From DAOUVR01 sp034430535 (lineage in GTDB: Bacteria; Chloroflexota; Dehalococcoidia; E44-bin15), in NCBI GenBank assembly GCA_964443325.1, contig CAYUCL010000002.1, positions 62,001-126,000 of the forward strand: a stretch of 64,000 nt of DNA, in the 5' to 3' direction. A program made the position numbers and the translations under genes. The notes below the pieces were generated by a model that saw only the letters and a list, made by a program, of their open reading frames with translations, did not search any database and had not been told where the DNA came from. Below, piece by piece: positions 25,103 through 33,086 of the stretch (the first letter of the stretch is position 1; every line of letters begins with the position of its first letter).

Positions 25103-25600
25103 TTAGCGCTTATCCATGAGCGCCTTCTTGGTATGCTCGATTAGACCCCCTGCTGATATGAGCTCCAGCATGAAATCTGGGTAGGGCTCAGCCTTAAACA
25201 CCTTGCTATTGGTGATGTCCCTGATCTCGCCTTTTTCCAGTTCCACCTCAAGCTCATCGCCCTGCTCTATCTCATCGGCCTGGGCGCATTCAAGCAAAGG
25301 CAGGCCAATGTTGATGGCATTTCTGAAGAAGATGCGGGCGAAGCTCCGGGCGATGACGCAGGATATCCCCACTGCCTTGATAGCGATGGGGGCGTGCTCC
25401 CGCGATGAGCCGCAGCCGAAGTTGGTAGTCGCCACTATTATGTCGTCTGGCTGCACCCGGCTCAAGAAATCGCCATCGATGTCCTCCATACAATGCGCTG
25501 CCAGCTCCTCCGGCTCCCACACATTCAGGTATCTCGCCGGTATAATGGCGTCGGTATCCACATTTGCCCCGTACTTGTGCACTTTGCCCTTTAGCTTCAA
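25103..25600 (-). CDS. leuD: 3-Isopropylmalate dehydratase small subunit
   Basis: Small (swivelling) subunit of isopropylmalate isomerase. The 165-residue protein has GANVDTDAIIPARYLN (12-27) and the FGCGSSREHAPIAIKA motif (61-76), the short form that pairs with the 420-residue LeuC type found here. The TTG start is supported by GAGGAGAACGTAAG. It probably works with LeuC on both isopropylmalate and citramalate. Between leuC and leuD two unrelated genes have been inserted. Confidence 0.95.
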   Translation of the reverse strand: MKLKGKVHKYGANVDTDAIIPARYLNVWEPEELAAHCMEDIDGDFLSRVQPDDIIVATTNFGCGSSREHAPIAIKAVGISCVIARSFARIFFRNAINIGLPLLECAQADEIEQGDELEVELEKGEIRDITNSKVFKAEPYPDFMLELISAGGLIEHTKKALMDKR

Positions 25601-25682
25601 CTTACGTTCTCCTCAAATGTTCCAATATCTGAAGCGTCCTAAAAAACGGATTTCCGGTATCATTAGTCAATTCCTTTGCCCT

Positions 25683-26096
25683 CTATCTCAATTCATCAAT
25701 ACATTGGGCGTATTGCCTGTTAATAACCAGCTCCAATCCGTGAATCCTTCCGAGTTCTCTCGTAATACAACCAACAGGTACAACAGGAGACCAAAACATG
25801 AAATGCCGATTAGGAAAATCGGAAAGGTGCTTGTTAGCATATTCTTTCTGTCCCTCGTATTTCGTTCTTATTTTTTCAACGGTGGTTTTGTTATCTTTGT
25901 ACAAAAGCCCTAATATGTGTGTAGTAACCTCACATAGATAAGTGGTTCTGTTTTTAAAGTCCAACCCCACAACATCTAATTCATTTAATCCTTCGAGTCC
26001 ACCGCCGGGTGACCTAACATTATAATCAACAAAATCACATTCCTTAATAATCTTCAGGTATGAACCTACAATATATTCACCAATATCTGTTTTCAC
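25683..26096 (-). CDS. Small protein with a possible PD-(D/E)XK nuclease-like core
   Basis: I do not recognise this 137-residue protein as a named family. The part GLNELDVVGLDFKNRTTYLC, followed directly by EVTTHI (residues 36-61), has the arrangement of restriction-like nucleases (acidic residue, then a strand with D, then a strand with E), but the usual lysine is replaced by threonine, so activity is uncertain. The rest is basic with RHFMFWSPVVPVG near residue 97. GTG start with a GGAGGG site eleven bases upstream. It lies between pckA and leuD on the same strand and its base composition is more A/T-rich than the leu genes, suggesting a later insertion. A defence-related role is only a guess. 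Confidence 0.6.
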   Translation of the reverse strand: MKTDIGEYIVGSYLKIIKECDFVDYNVRSPGGGLEGLNELDVVGLDFKNRTTYLCEVTTHILGLLYKDNKTTVEKIRTKYEGQKEYANKHLSDFPNRHFMFWSPVVPVGCITRELGRIHGLELVINRQYAQCIDELR

Positions 26097-26179
26097 TATC
26101 TTACCCTCCTCTCCTCACCAATCTAGTGCCGCCATCGACCACCGGGTCTGCGAGGTAGACGCTTGGTTAAGGATGTCCT

Positions 26180-27778
26180 CTAGGGCTTGAAAACGTTTCT
26201 TGTATTACGGTCTAGGCCGCTACCAATCTTCTCAATGGCTTCACACCTGATTCGGGTAAGTTCTTTCTGTTTCTCTTCATATTCTGCTGTCGAATAGAGC
26301 TTCTCTGGATGTAAGTAGGTTTCGTCCACAGTCCTTATCGCCTTGGGCACTTTGAATCCGGTAGGCGAATCCACCCAATTTTCGAGACCCCCTCTCAATA
26401 AAGAGTCCAATATCCCCATGGTGTATTCCAGCCTTATATCACGGTAATGCTCGCCCTCACCAACACCGCCTGTATTGAGTAGGTAATACTTCATGTGAGG
26501 AAGGCCCCTCAAGATCTCAACAAACCTGTTGGCGTGCTGCGCTTTATTACCAGCCATAAAGGGATCATAGAAAAACTCGCTCCTTATCCTCCCTGCCTGG
26601 GTTGGGTCACCCGCCGACGACTCCATTGCCTGTCCCAGAACCATCAAGGCTGCTGCCTGTGGACGAGTCAGCCTCGATATCGCCGGGATCAATGATCCCC
26701 TTGTTATCAAAATAAGGTTGTCGACCCTTTCAACATCGATATACGGGCTGGCATGCAGGAAATCCCTTCGCCGTATAGCTGCTCTGCCGTTCGACGTCCT
26801 GGTGAAGTTATAGAAGTCGTAGTCACCGTCGTCGGTGACATAAACGTTTTCGCACAGCGTATCTGGTTTCAACAAACCATAGAACACCGCGGTTTGCTCT
26901 CCTGGATTCACGCCCTCTGTTTTCGCATAGATCCCTCCCAACTCAAAGCCGTGGAAAGAACCATCTGGCATTAGGGATCCACCATCGTCCTGAATAAGCC
27001 ATGACCTTTCCCTTTCCTTCTTTGCCATGATGCGGCTAGTTGTGGTTGTCTTGCCGTTGGCGCTCAATGCGACAAGCAGCGTTCTGACAGTTCGATAGTC
27101 TCCGTGGACCGATTGAAGGTAATCCTCCCTACAACCGGTGTGCAAGAAGATCCCACCTCTCCTGGTTTTAACGTTCCAATCCTCGGCAGCGAAAACACCC
27201 TTTTTGTATTCACCTATATAGTTACTGTTCCTGACGATCTTGATCACCCTTCCATCGTCCAGTGTTGCCAATCTTATGGCGATATCCTTTTGGGAAATCG
27301 GCTTTGACCTATTGGATTCAAAGGCCTCGTCGGTGAAGAATATTATCTGATATATTGGTGACTTGACTTTCCTATTCACCGGCAGATAAAGATGCCCTCC
27401 ACCGTAGGCGAGATGAGCAAATCTCACCGGCACAATCATTCTAACCACTGTTTCACTGCTTTCATTGCCTACGATCCTGTCAACGGAAATCAACTTCTCC
27501 CTGGCAAGCGCCTTTTCACACTGGGAAAGAAGTCGCCTTTCCTCCTCACTGAAAGGATGATCTATGCTGTTCTTGGTGAGCATCGCCGCTCTCGACGTAG
27601 GCTCGCTTTCAGCAGCAAAATTGCCATATATCGTCTTTCTGATGCCAAGCTCGATCTCCGTCAAGGTCCTAAGCTCCGCATCAGAGGGATTGTCAACCAA
27701 CCTGTTCTCTTCTATAGCCTTTTTCCTGATCCTATCAGCAGTTCTGGCGAATTCTTCTAAATCGAACTCTTTTGACAT
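26180..27778 (-). CDS. Phosphoenolpyruvate carboxykinase (ATP)-like protein, divergent
   Basis: A 532-residue protein resembling ATP-dependent PEP carboxykinase, which converts oxaloacetate and ATP to PEP and CO2. Supporting segments are ALSANGKTTTTSRIM (near residues 237-251) in place of the kinase-1 loop GxSGTGKTT, IQDDGGSLMPDG (near 260) as the metal site, and ELGGIYAKTEG (near 276) like EGGCYAKT. The loop has Ala-Asn where most members have Gly-Thr, so the reaction should not be taken for granted. Start at ATG 27778 after GGGTAGG; a GTG three bases upstream is the alternative. It sits between leuC and leuD on the operon strand. Confidence 0.72.
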   Translation of the reverse strand: MSKEFDLEEFARTADRIRKKAIEENRLVDNPSDAELRTLTEIELGIRKTIYGNFAAESEPTSRAAMLTKNSIDHPFSEEERRLLSQCEKALAREKLISVDRIVGNESSETVVRMIVPVRFAHLAYGGGHLYLPVNRKVKSPIYQIIFFTDEAFESNRSKPISQKDIAIRLATLDDGRVIKIVRNSNYIGEYKKGVFAAEDWNVKTRRGGIFLHTGCREDYLQSVHGDYRTVRTLLVALSANGKTTTTSRIMAKKERERSWLIQDDGGSLMPDGSFHGFELGGIYAKTEGVNPGEQTAVFYGLLKPDTLCENVYVTDDGDYDFYNFTRTSNGRAAIRRRDFLHASPYIDVERVDNLILITRGSLIPAISRLTRPQAAALMVLGQAMESSAGDPTQAGRIRSEFFYDPFMAGNKAQHANRFVEILRGLPHMKYYLLNTGGVGEGEHYRDIRLEYTMGILDSLLRGGLENWVDSPTGFKVPKAIRTVDETYLHPEKLYSTAEYEEKQKELTRIRCEAIEKIGSGLDRNTRNVFKP

Positions 27779-27865
27779 CACAGCCTACCCTTTATCAATC
27801 TAGTCCCATAAAGTTCCTTAATCAGCGGCGCATATTGCCTTCCAGTATACGAGGTTACACTACTT

Positions 27866-29137
27866 TTAGCCCTCACGTACTACCTCCTCTGGGCTGCCAA
27901 TCCTCCCCAATATTGCGCTGGCGGCGGCAATCGCTGGATTTGCCAGGTAGACCTCTGACTGGGGGCTGCCCATGCGGCCAACGAAATTGCGATTTGTTGT
28001 TGATATACACTTTTCCCCAGCCGCCAGAACTCCCATGTATCCGCCGAGGCATGGACCACATGTAGGCGTGCTCACCGCCGCCCCCACCCGAACGAAGGTT
28101 TCTATGAGACCGCGACGCATAGCCTCCAGATACACCTCCTGAGTGCCAGGGATGATTATCAAGCGTACCTCAGGGTGAACCTTTCTCCATTTAAGCACCT
28201 CGGCGGCCATCTCCAGGTCTTCGATACGCCCGTTGGTGCAACTGCCGATCACCGCCTGGTCGATCTTTACCTCACCCACCTCGCTTATGGGTCTGGTATT
28301 CGATGGCAGGTGGGGAAAGGCAACCTGAGGCTCTATCTCGGAGACATCGTATTCTATAACTTTTTCATAATAGGCATCTTCATCGGGTTCGTATACCTTA
28401 TAGCCACGCCTGGCACGAGCTTGAACATAAGCCAATGTCTTGTTATCGACCCTGAAGATACCCGCCTTGGCGCCAGCCTCTATAGCCATGTTCGCCATAG
28501 TGAAGCGACCACTAATAGGTAGAGCGTCGATGGCCTCTCCGCAAAGCTCCATTGCGGCATACAGCGCTCCGTCGACGCCGATGTCGCCGATGGTATAGAG
28601 AATAAGGTCTTTGCCGCTGACCCACTTTTTTGCCCTGCCGTGATAGATGAACTTGATAGTAGGAGGAACCTTCATCCATATATCGCCCGTTGCCATAGCA
28701 CAGGCGATATCGGTCGAGCCCATTCCTGTGGCGAAGGCTCCCAGAGCGCCATAGGTACAGGTATGGGAATCAGCAGCCACAACCACATCGCCAGGCAACA
28801 CCAGTCCCTGCTCTGGCAGAAGCACATGCTCAATGCCGCCTTTACCTGTCTCAAAGTAGACCAATCCCAGCTTCCTAGCAAACTCCTTCATCATCTTCGC
28901 CTGCTCCGCTGAGGCGATGTCCTTATTGGGGACAAAATGATCGGCGACCATCACCACCCTCTGGGGGTCAAAGACTTTTGAGACCCCAATGCGCTCAAAC
29001 TCCTTGATGGCGATGGGGGCAGTAACATCGTTTGCCATAACGAGGTCAACCCTGACATTTAGGAACTCGCCAGGGCTGATCTTCTTTTTCCCACAATGGG
29101 CAGCAAGGATCTTCTCAGCTATCGTTGATCCTGTCAT
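27866..29137 (-). CDS. leuC: 3-Isopropylmalate dehydratase large subunit
   Basis: Large 4Fe-4S subunit of isopropylmalate isomerase. The 423-residue length is that of the archaeal/anaerobe LeuC class, which can also act on citramalate or homoaconitate. Cluster cysteines lie in VIGSCTNGR (near residue 300) and TPTCGPCLGGYMG (near 360); ADSHTCTYGALGAFATG is near 112. It shares ATGA with the MgtC-like gene upstream, so translation is coupled. Together with leuD and leuB it probably serves both leucine and citramalate-derived isoleucine synthesis. Confidence 0.95.
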   Translation of the reverse strand: MTGSTIAEKILAAHCGKKKISPGEFLNVRVDLVMANDVTAPIAIKEFERIGVSKVFDPQRVVMVADHFVPNKDIASAEQAKMMKEFARKLGLVYFETGKGGIEHVLLPEQGLVLPGDVVVAADSHTCTYGALGAFATGMGSTDIACAMATGDIWMKVPPTIKFIYHGRAKKWVSGKDLILYTIGDIGVDGALYAAMELCGEAIDALPISGRFTMANMAIEAGAKAGIFRVDNKTLAYVQARARRGYKVYEPDEDAYYEKVIEYDVSEIEPQVAFPHLPSNTRPISEVGEVKIDQAVIGSCTNGRIEDLEMAAEVLKWRKVHPEVRLIIIPGTQEVYLEAMRRGLIETFVRVGAAVSTPTCGPCLGGYMGVLAAGEKCISTTNRNFVGRMGSPQSEVYLANPAIAAASAILGRIGSPEEVVREG

Positions 29138-29541
29138 TCTCCTCCTATCTTCTTGGGAAGACTGAGCACGATCAGCACTATCAGAGTAGCCACTGGAGCC
29201 AAGACATACAGGCCTGCGCCGGCAGCAAGCCCTACGGCGGCAACCGCCCAGACGCTGGAAGCAGATGTCAAACCGACCACGATTCCCTCCTGTGTCCGTA
29301 TGATCATCCCCGCGCCCACGAACCCAATACCCACGACTATCCCTGCGGCTATTCGTGCCGGGTCCGCACCCGGCCCGAAGCCGTACATTGAGGCGATGGT
29401 GAACAGGGCGGCGCCGATACAGATCAGCATGTGGGTGCGAAGCCCAGCCGGCTTCCGAGCATGCTGCCGCTCGAAACCTATTGCCGTCCCCAGTGCCACC
29501 GCCAGTAAAAGGCGCAGCACCATCTCTAATTCAGGGGACAA
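29134..29541 (-). CDS. MgtC/SapB family membrane protein
   Basis: A 135-residue integral membrane protein with four predicted helices. The MgtC signature is visible: RLLLAVALGTAIGFERQ near residues 10-26, GLRTHMLICIGAALFTI near 33-49 and GIGFVGAGMIIR near 71-82. Members act in magnesium homeostasis or inhibit F-ATPase in pathogens; in free-living bacteria the role is unclear. The TTG start has a very strong AGGAGGTGATTA site. The end overlaps leuC, so it is expressed with the leu genes even though no functional link is known. Confidence 0.88.
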   Translation of the reverse strand: MSPELEMVLRLLLAVALGTAIGFERQHARKPAGLRTHMLICIGAALFTIASMYGFGPGADPARIAAGIVVGIGFVGAGMIIRTQEGIVVGLTSASSVWAVAAVGLAAGAGLYVLAPVATLIVLIVLSLPKKIGGE

Positions 29542-29564
29542 TAATCACCTCCTATCCATGGCGG

Positions 29565-30029
29565 CTAGGCCATGGCCTTCTTGAGTTTCCTCAAGTTCCT
29601 CAGGTGTTCATCTTTGTGACCCGGTTCAAGGAAGGTTAGCTTCTCGCAGGACTCGAATTCATCGCACTGGGCGCAGCTTTCACAGCCCGGTTTCCGGGCG
29701 CAGGTTCTGATCTTGCACCATGGGTTGCCACCACCCTCGCGGCACCCCTTGCATCTGAGGCCAGCAAGGGCATCAAGGCTCTTCTTAAAAGAGTCGTAGT
29801 CTCCCAAGAAGGGAATCGAGTGCCATACCTGCTTCTCGGCCCGCATCGTCCGCCGCAACCCCTTAGCCGCCTCGCTTTCCGAGGGCTGAGGGAGTCCTCT
29901 CCCTCACTTTCTCCGTGAAGGAAAGATTCCTTCACGCCTCAGATAGCTTATCGTCTTGGTGTACCCAAAACACCGGCTGCAATCCAGGCCACAATAGGCC
30001 ATGAAGTCATAGGTTTTTGTTTCGGCCAT
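29565..30029 (-). pseudogene. DUF3795 family gene interrupted by a twin-hairpin repeat
   Basis: Reading the minus strand from ATG 30029 (site AGGGAGA) gives MAETKTYDFMAYCGLDCSRC and on to TISYLRREG, then a TGA stop, and then the same frame continues with SEAAKGLRRTMRAEKQVWHS and the cysteine-rich DUF3795 C-terminus (CKGCREGGGNPWCKIRTCA, CESCAQCDEFESC) to 29565. The stop and the surrounding 20 or so codons are a copy of repeat family 2 (29881-29942). The total is 155 codons in one frame. The downstream part has a TTG at 29858 that might allow a truncated product. The family is a small metal-binding, cysteine-rich protein of unknown role in anaerobes. Confidence 0.85.
29881..29942. repeat. Repeat family 2 (twin-hairpin element), copy A inside the DUF3795 gene
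   Basis: About 62 bases with two dyads: CTGAGGGAG...CTCCCTCA and CGTGAAGGAA...TTCCTTCACG. Nearly identical to copy C (58498-58559, opposite orientation) and related to copy B (30065-30136). It carries the stop codon that breaks the host gene. Confidence 0.85.
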
Positions 30030-30064
30030 TTTTTCTCCCTATGTTACTCCGAAAATACATTTAT

Positions 30065-30136
30065 GAGGGCTGAGGGAGTCCTCTCTCTCAGCTATTCCGT
30101 GAAGGAATCCTTCCCAGAAGGACCTTCACGCCTCAG
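30065..30136. repeat. Repeat family 2, copy B
   Basis: GAGGGCTGAGGGAGTCCTCT then CTCTCAGCTATTCCGTGAAG and CTTCACGCCTCAG. Same order and orientation as copy A, with about ten extra bases (CCCAGAAGGA) in the second hairpin. It lies directly upstream of the broken DUF3795 gene. Confidence 0.8.
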
Positions 30137-30185
30137 ACTATTCTCATGATTCGTTGGTTTTCCGCTTCGCGTTCGTCATCAGCTA

Positions 30186-30323
30186 CTAGGTGATAAGCAC
30201 AACCACCAGGACCAATATCAAGGCGACAAGGCTGGCGCTTAAACTCACCAGGATCATCGCCAGTAGCACCTTGCTGCTACGCTCCAAGCCTACAAGCCGC
30301 TGCTCGATCTTCTCCTCATCCAT
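30186..30323 (-). CDS. Small membrane protein after leuA (45 residues)
   Basis: A 45-residue frame with ATG at 30323, nine bases after the leuA stop, preceded by AGGGGG. The first 16 residues (MDEEKIEQRLVGLERS) form a charged helix and the rest (LLAMILVSLSASLVALILVL and on) is one hydrophobic span ending at TAG. It has the look of a real tail-anchored microprotein, and its spacing suggests co-transcription with leuA. I know no family for it. Confidence 0.55.
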   Translation of the reverse strand: MDEEKIEQRLVGLERSSKVLLAMILVSLSASLVALILVLVVVLIT

Positions 30324-30332
30324 TTAAACCCC

Positions 30333-31850
30333 CTACTCTTCGCCTTTCGCCGCCAAGAGTCGGTTGAGGGCGTTCATATAGGCTTTGGCGCTGGCAACCA
30401 TGATGTCAGTGGAAGCGCCCCGGCCAATATATGTTCGGCCCTCGCTCTCGATCTTGATGGTCACCTCGCCGATGGCATCTATGCCCTCGGTAACAGATTT
30501 GACGCTGAATTCAGTAAGTATATTAGGCACCTGCACCAGGCGGTTAATTGCTTTGTACACCGCGTCCACTGGTCCTGTACCCAGGGCGGCATCGGCAAGC
30601 ACCTGCCCATCGGGAGCAACGAGCTTCACCGTGGCCGTTGGCACGCTATTGTCACCACAGGAAACCTGCACCTGCTCCAGGTGGTAGGTCTCAGATACGG
30701 TGCGCAATTCCTCAGCAACTAACGACTCCAGGTCACGTTCGGTGATTTCCTTCTTCTTGTCAGCCAGCTCCTTGAAGGCGGCGAAGGCACGGGTGAAGTC
30801 ATCGCTAGCAAGTTCATATCCGAGTTCCTGCAGCTTCTCGCGCAAAGCGTGGCGTCCAGAGGTCTTTCCAAGTACGATCCTGCTGCCACCGACACCTATG
30901 CTGCTGGGAGTCATGATTTCATAGGTAGTTCTTTCCTTGAGCATGCCGTCCTGGTGCAGTCCCGAAGCATGAGCGAATGCATTAGCCCCCACAATCGCCT
31001 TATTGGGCGGCACCTCCATGCCCATGTAGTTGCTCACCAATCGACTGGTCCTATAGATCTGGGTGGTGTCAACCTTGGTAGCCAGGTTGAAGAAATCGCT
31101 ACGGGTTTTGAGAGCCATTACAATCTCCTCTAGGGCGGCATTACCTGCTCGCTCTCCTACCCCGTTGATGGTGCACTCTACCTGACGCGCTCCACACTGG
31201 ATGGCGCGCAACGAGTTGGCCACTGCCTGGCCTAAATCATCGTGGCAGTGAACGGAGAGGGTGACTTTCTCAATCCCGGGAACGTTGTTGCGTATATACT
31301 CGATTAAGGCACCGAATTCATCAGGCTGGACGTAGCCCACGGTGTCGGGAACATTGACCACGGTGGCCCCTACTTTTATAGTGGCTGCCAGCACTTGGCA
31401 AAGATAATCCCAGTCACTGCGAGTGGCATCCATCGCTGAGAACTCGACCGCATCGCAGTAGTGCTTGGCATACCGCACGGCCTCAACCGAAAGCTCAAGT
31501 GCCTCTTCACGGCTGATGTGCAACTGGTATTTGAGGTGAATATCGGAGGTGGACAGGACAACATGGAGAAGAGGGGCTTCCGCATCCTTCAGAGCATTCC
31601 ACGTAGAGTCAATCTGCTCATGCTTTATGCCGGAGAGCCCAGCAATCTGGCATTCCCGCAGCTCCCGCGCCAGAAGCTGCACAGCAGCGAAGTCCCCCGG
31701 TGAGGTATGGGGAAAACCAGCCTCGATGATATCCACACCCAGCCTCTGGAGTTGATGACCGATCTCGTGCTTCTCTTCAAGGGTCAATGCGCCCCCGGCC
31801 GCCTGCTCTCCGTCTCTCAGTGTGGTGTCGAAGATGATCACGCGCTCCAT
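30333..31850 (-). CDS. leuA: 2-Isopropylmalate synthase
   Basis: Condenses acetyl-CoA with 2-oxoisovalerate, the committed step to leucine. The 505-residue protein has FDTTLRDGEQAAGG (8-21), SVHCHDDLGQAVANS (metal ligands near 201-215), NGVGERAGNAAL (near 229-240) and the C-terminal allosteric domain (GTGPVDAVYKAINR near 430). The NGVGERAGN sequence separates it from the cimA product. ATG start with AAGGAGAAGG. Leucine feedback is expected from the regulatory domain. Confidence 0.96.
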   Translation of the reverse strand: MERVIIFDTTLRDGEQAAGGALTLEEKHEIGHQLQRLGVDIIEAGFPHTSPGDFAAVQLLARELRECQIAGLSGIKHEQIDSTWNALKDAEAPLLHVVLSTSDIHLKYQLHISREEALELSVEAVRYAKHYCDAVEFSAMDATRSDWDYLCQVLAATIKVGATVVNVPDTVGYVQPDEFGALIEYIRNNVPGIEKVTLSVHCHDDLGQAVANSLRAIQCGARQVECTINGVGERAGNAALEEIVMALKTRSDFFNLATKVDTTQIYRTSRLVSNYMGMEVPPNKAIVGANAFAHASGLHQDGMLKERTTYEIMTPSSIGVGGSRIVLGKTSGRHALREKLQELGYELASDDFTRAFAAFKELADKKKEITERDLESLVAEELRTVSETYHLEQVQVSCGDNSVPTATVKLVAPDGQVLADAALGTGPVDAVYKAINRLVQVPNILTEFSVKSVTEGIDAIGEVTIKIESEGRTYIGRGASTDIMVASAKAYMNALNRLLAAKGEE

Positions 31851-31909
31851 TTCCTTCTCCTTCTAATGCAACCTGCCATAATTATTGTATATACTTCACT
31901 ACCTTTTCA

Positions 31910-32074
31910 AGGGATTCTATGTAATCTACTCTGCCTGGTGTTCCTCAGCCGGCACTTCCTCACCCATCTCCAATAGCTATAGGTATTCTCCACAGTCTAT
32001 TGGTTGGGCTTGTTGTGGNNNNNNNNNNAAGAAGCCAATCCCTGAGAAGTTCAATAATTTGCCATAGAATCCCT
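31910..32074. repeat. Inverted-repeat-bounded segment containing an assembly gap
   Basis: A perfect 12-base inverted repeat, AGGGATTCTATG at 31910-31921 and CATAGAATCCCT at 32063-32074, bounds the intergenic segment between ilvC and leuA. The segment holds the 10-N gap, so its true length is unknown. It may be a small non-autonomous element (MITE) or an attenuator-like structure. No target-site duplication is visible. Confidence 0.5.
32019..32028. other. Assembly gap (10 N) between ilvC and leuA
   Basis: Ten N, the same placeholder size as in tuf. It falls in noncoding DNA within an inverted-repeat-bounded segment, so the missing sequence could be of any length. Confidence 0.97.
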
Positions 32075-32083
32075 GGCCCCGTT

Positions 32084-33076
32084 TTACCCATCAAGCCAGG
32101 GCATCATGGCGCGGAGCTTCTTACCGACTTCCTCAATCTCGTGTGCCGCTTCTTTTCGCCTATACGCGTTGAAGCTGGGGCGGCCTGCCTGGTTCTCCAG
32201 AATCCACTCACGAGCGAATGTGCCGTCCTGAATCTCGTTGAGTATCTGCCACATCTCCTCCCTGACGTAATCATCGATTACCCTAGGCCCACGAGAATAG
32301 TCGCCGTATTCTGCAGTATCACTTACTGAATAGCGCATATAGGCAAAACCACCCTGGTAGATGAGGTCAATAATGAGTTTTAGCTCATGGCAGACCTCGA
32401 AGTAAGCTATCTCCGGCTGATATCCAGCATCGACCAGGGTTTCAAAGGCCGCCTTTATCAAGGAAGTGACTCCACCACAAAGCACCACCTGCTCCCCGAA
32501 GAGGTCAGTCTCCGTCTCCTCCTCGAAAGTAGTCTCTAGAACTCCAGCTCTGGTGCAGCCGATACCCTTAGCATAAGCCAGGGCCCTTTCCTTAGCCTTA
32601 CCCGATGCATCCTGATGCACAGCGACAAGCGCCGGGGCGCAAGAGCCCTCGGTATATAGCTGGCGCAGCATATGGCCAGGGCACTTAGGCGCTATCATGG
32701 TCACATCAATATCAGGAGGTGGCAGTATCTGATTGTAGTGGATATTGAAGCCATGGGCGAACATCAGCATATTGCCCTTGGTGAGTCCCTGCTCAATAGA
32801 GCTATAATAGACTTGCCGGTGAAGCTGGTCTGGGACAAGCATCATGACAATGTCCGATGCCTTCGCCACCTCTTCGGCGCTGGCCACCTTAAGTCCAGAT
32901 TCAAAGGCTGCTACCCAAGGCTCGCTACCCTCAAGCTCGCCAACCATGACCTGAAAGCCGCTATCCTTCAGGTTCAGGGCATGAGCATGCCCCTGGCTTC
33001 CATAACCTATGATGCCGATGGTCTTGCCCTTGAGTAAACTTACGTCCACGTCACTGTCATAATAGATCTTAGCCAT
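32084..33076 (-). CDS. ilvC: Ketol-acid reductoisomerase (class I)
   Basis: NADPH-dependent isomeroreductase of valine and isoleucine synthesis. The 330-residue, class I length has IGIIGYGSQGHAHALNLKDS (20-39), DIVMMLVPDQ near 75, GTVREEF-equivalent LETTFEEETETDLFGEQ near 185-201 with the metal ligands, and CHELKLIIDLIYQGG near 225. It starts 10 bases after ilvN on the same strand. Confidence 0.97.
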   Translation of the reverse strand: MAKIYYDSDVDVSLLKGKTIGIIGYGSQGHAHALNLKDSGFQVMVGELEGSEPWVAAFESGLKVASAEEVAKASDIVMMLVPDQLHRQVYYSSIEQGLTKGNMLMFAHGFNIHYNQILPPPDIDVTMIAPKCPGHMLRQLYTEGSCAPALVAVHQDASGKAKERALAYAKGIGCTRAGVLETTFEEETETDLFGEQVVLCGGVTSLIKAAFETLVDAGYQPEIAYFEVCHELKLIIDLIYQGGFAYMRYSVSDTAEYGDYSRGPRVIDDYVREEMWQILNEIQDGTFAREWILENQAGRPSFNAYRRKEAAHEIEEVGKKLRAMMPWLDG

Positions 33077-33086
33077 AGCTCTCTCC

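Noticed and set aside
26110..26165. Possible decayed copy of the leuC 3' end (minus-strand frame VYLADPVVDGG, compare EVYLANPAIAAA)
   Set aside because: Only about eight residues are alike and the DNA alignment needs gaps, so it could be chance.
29902..29910. In-frame TGA in the DUF3795 gene as a selenocysteine codon
   Set aside because: The TGA is inside an inserted repeat that has two other copies in noncoding DNA, and nothing like a SECIS element follows the codon beyond the repeat's own hairpin.
31851..32083. T-box or peptide-type attenuator before leuA
   Set aside because: No specifier loop, T-box motif or leucine-rich leader peptide could be found, though the 10-N gap hides part of the region.
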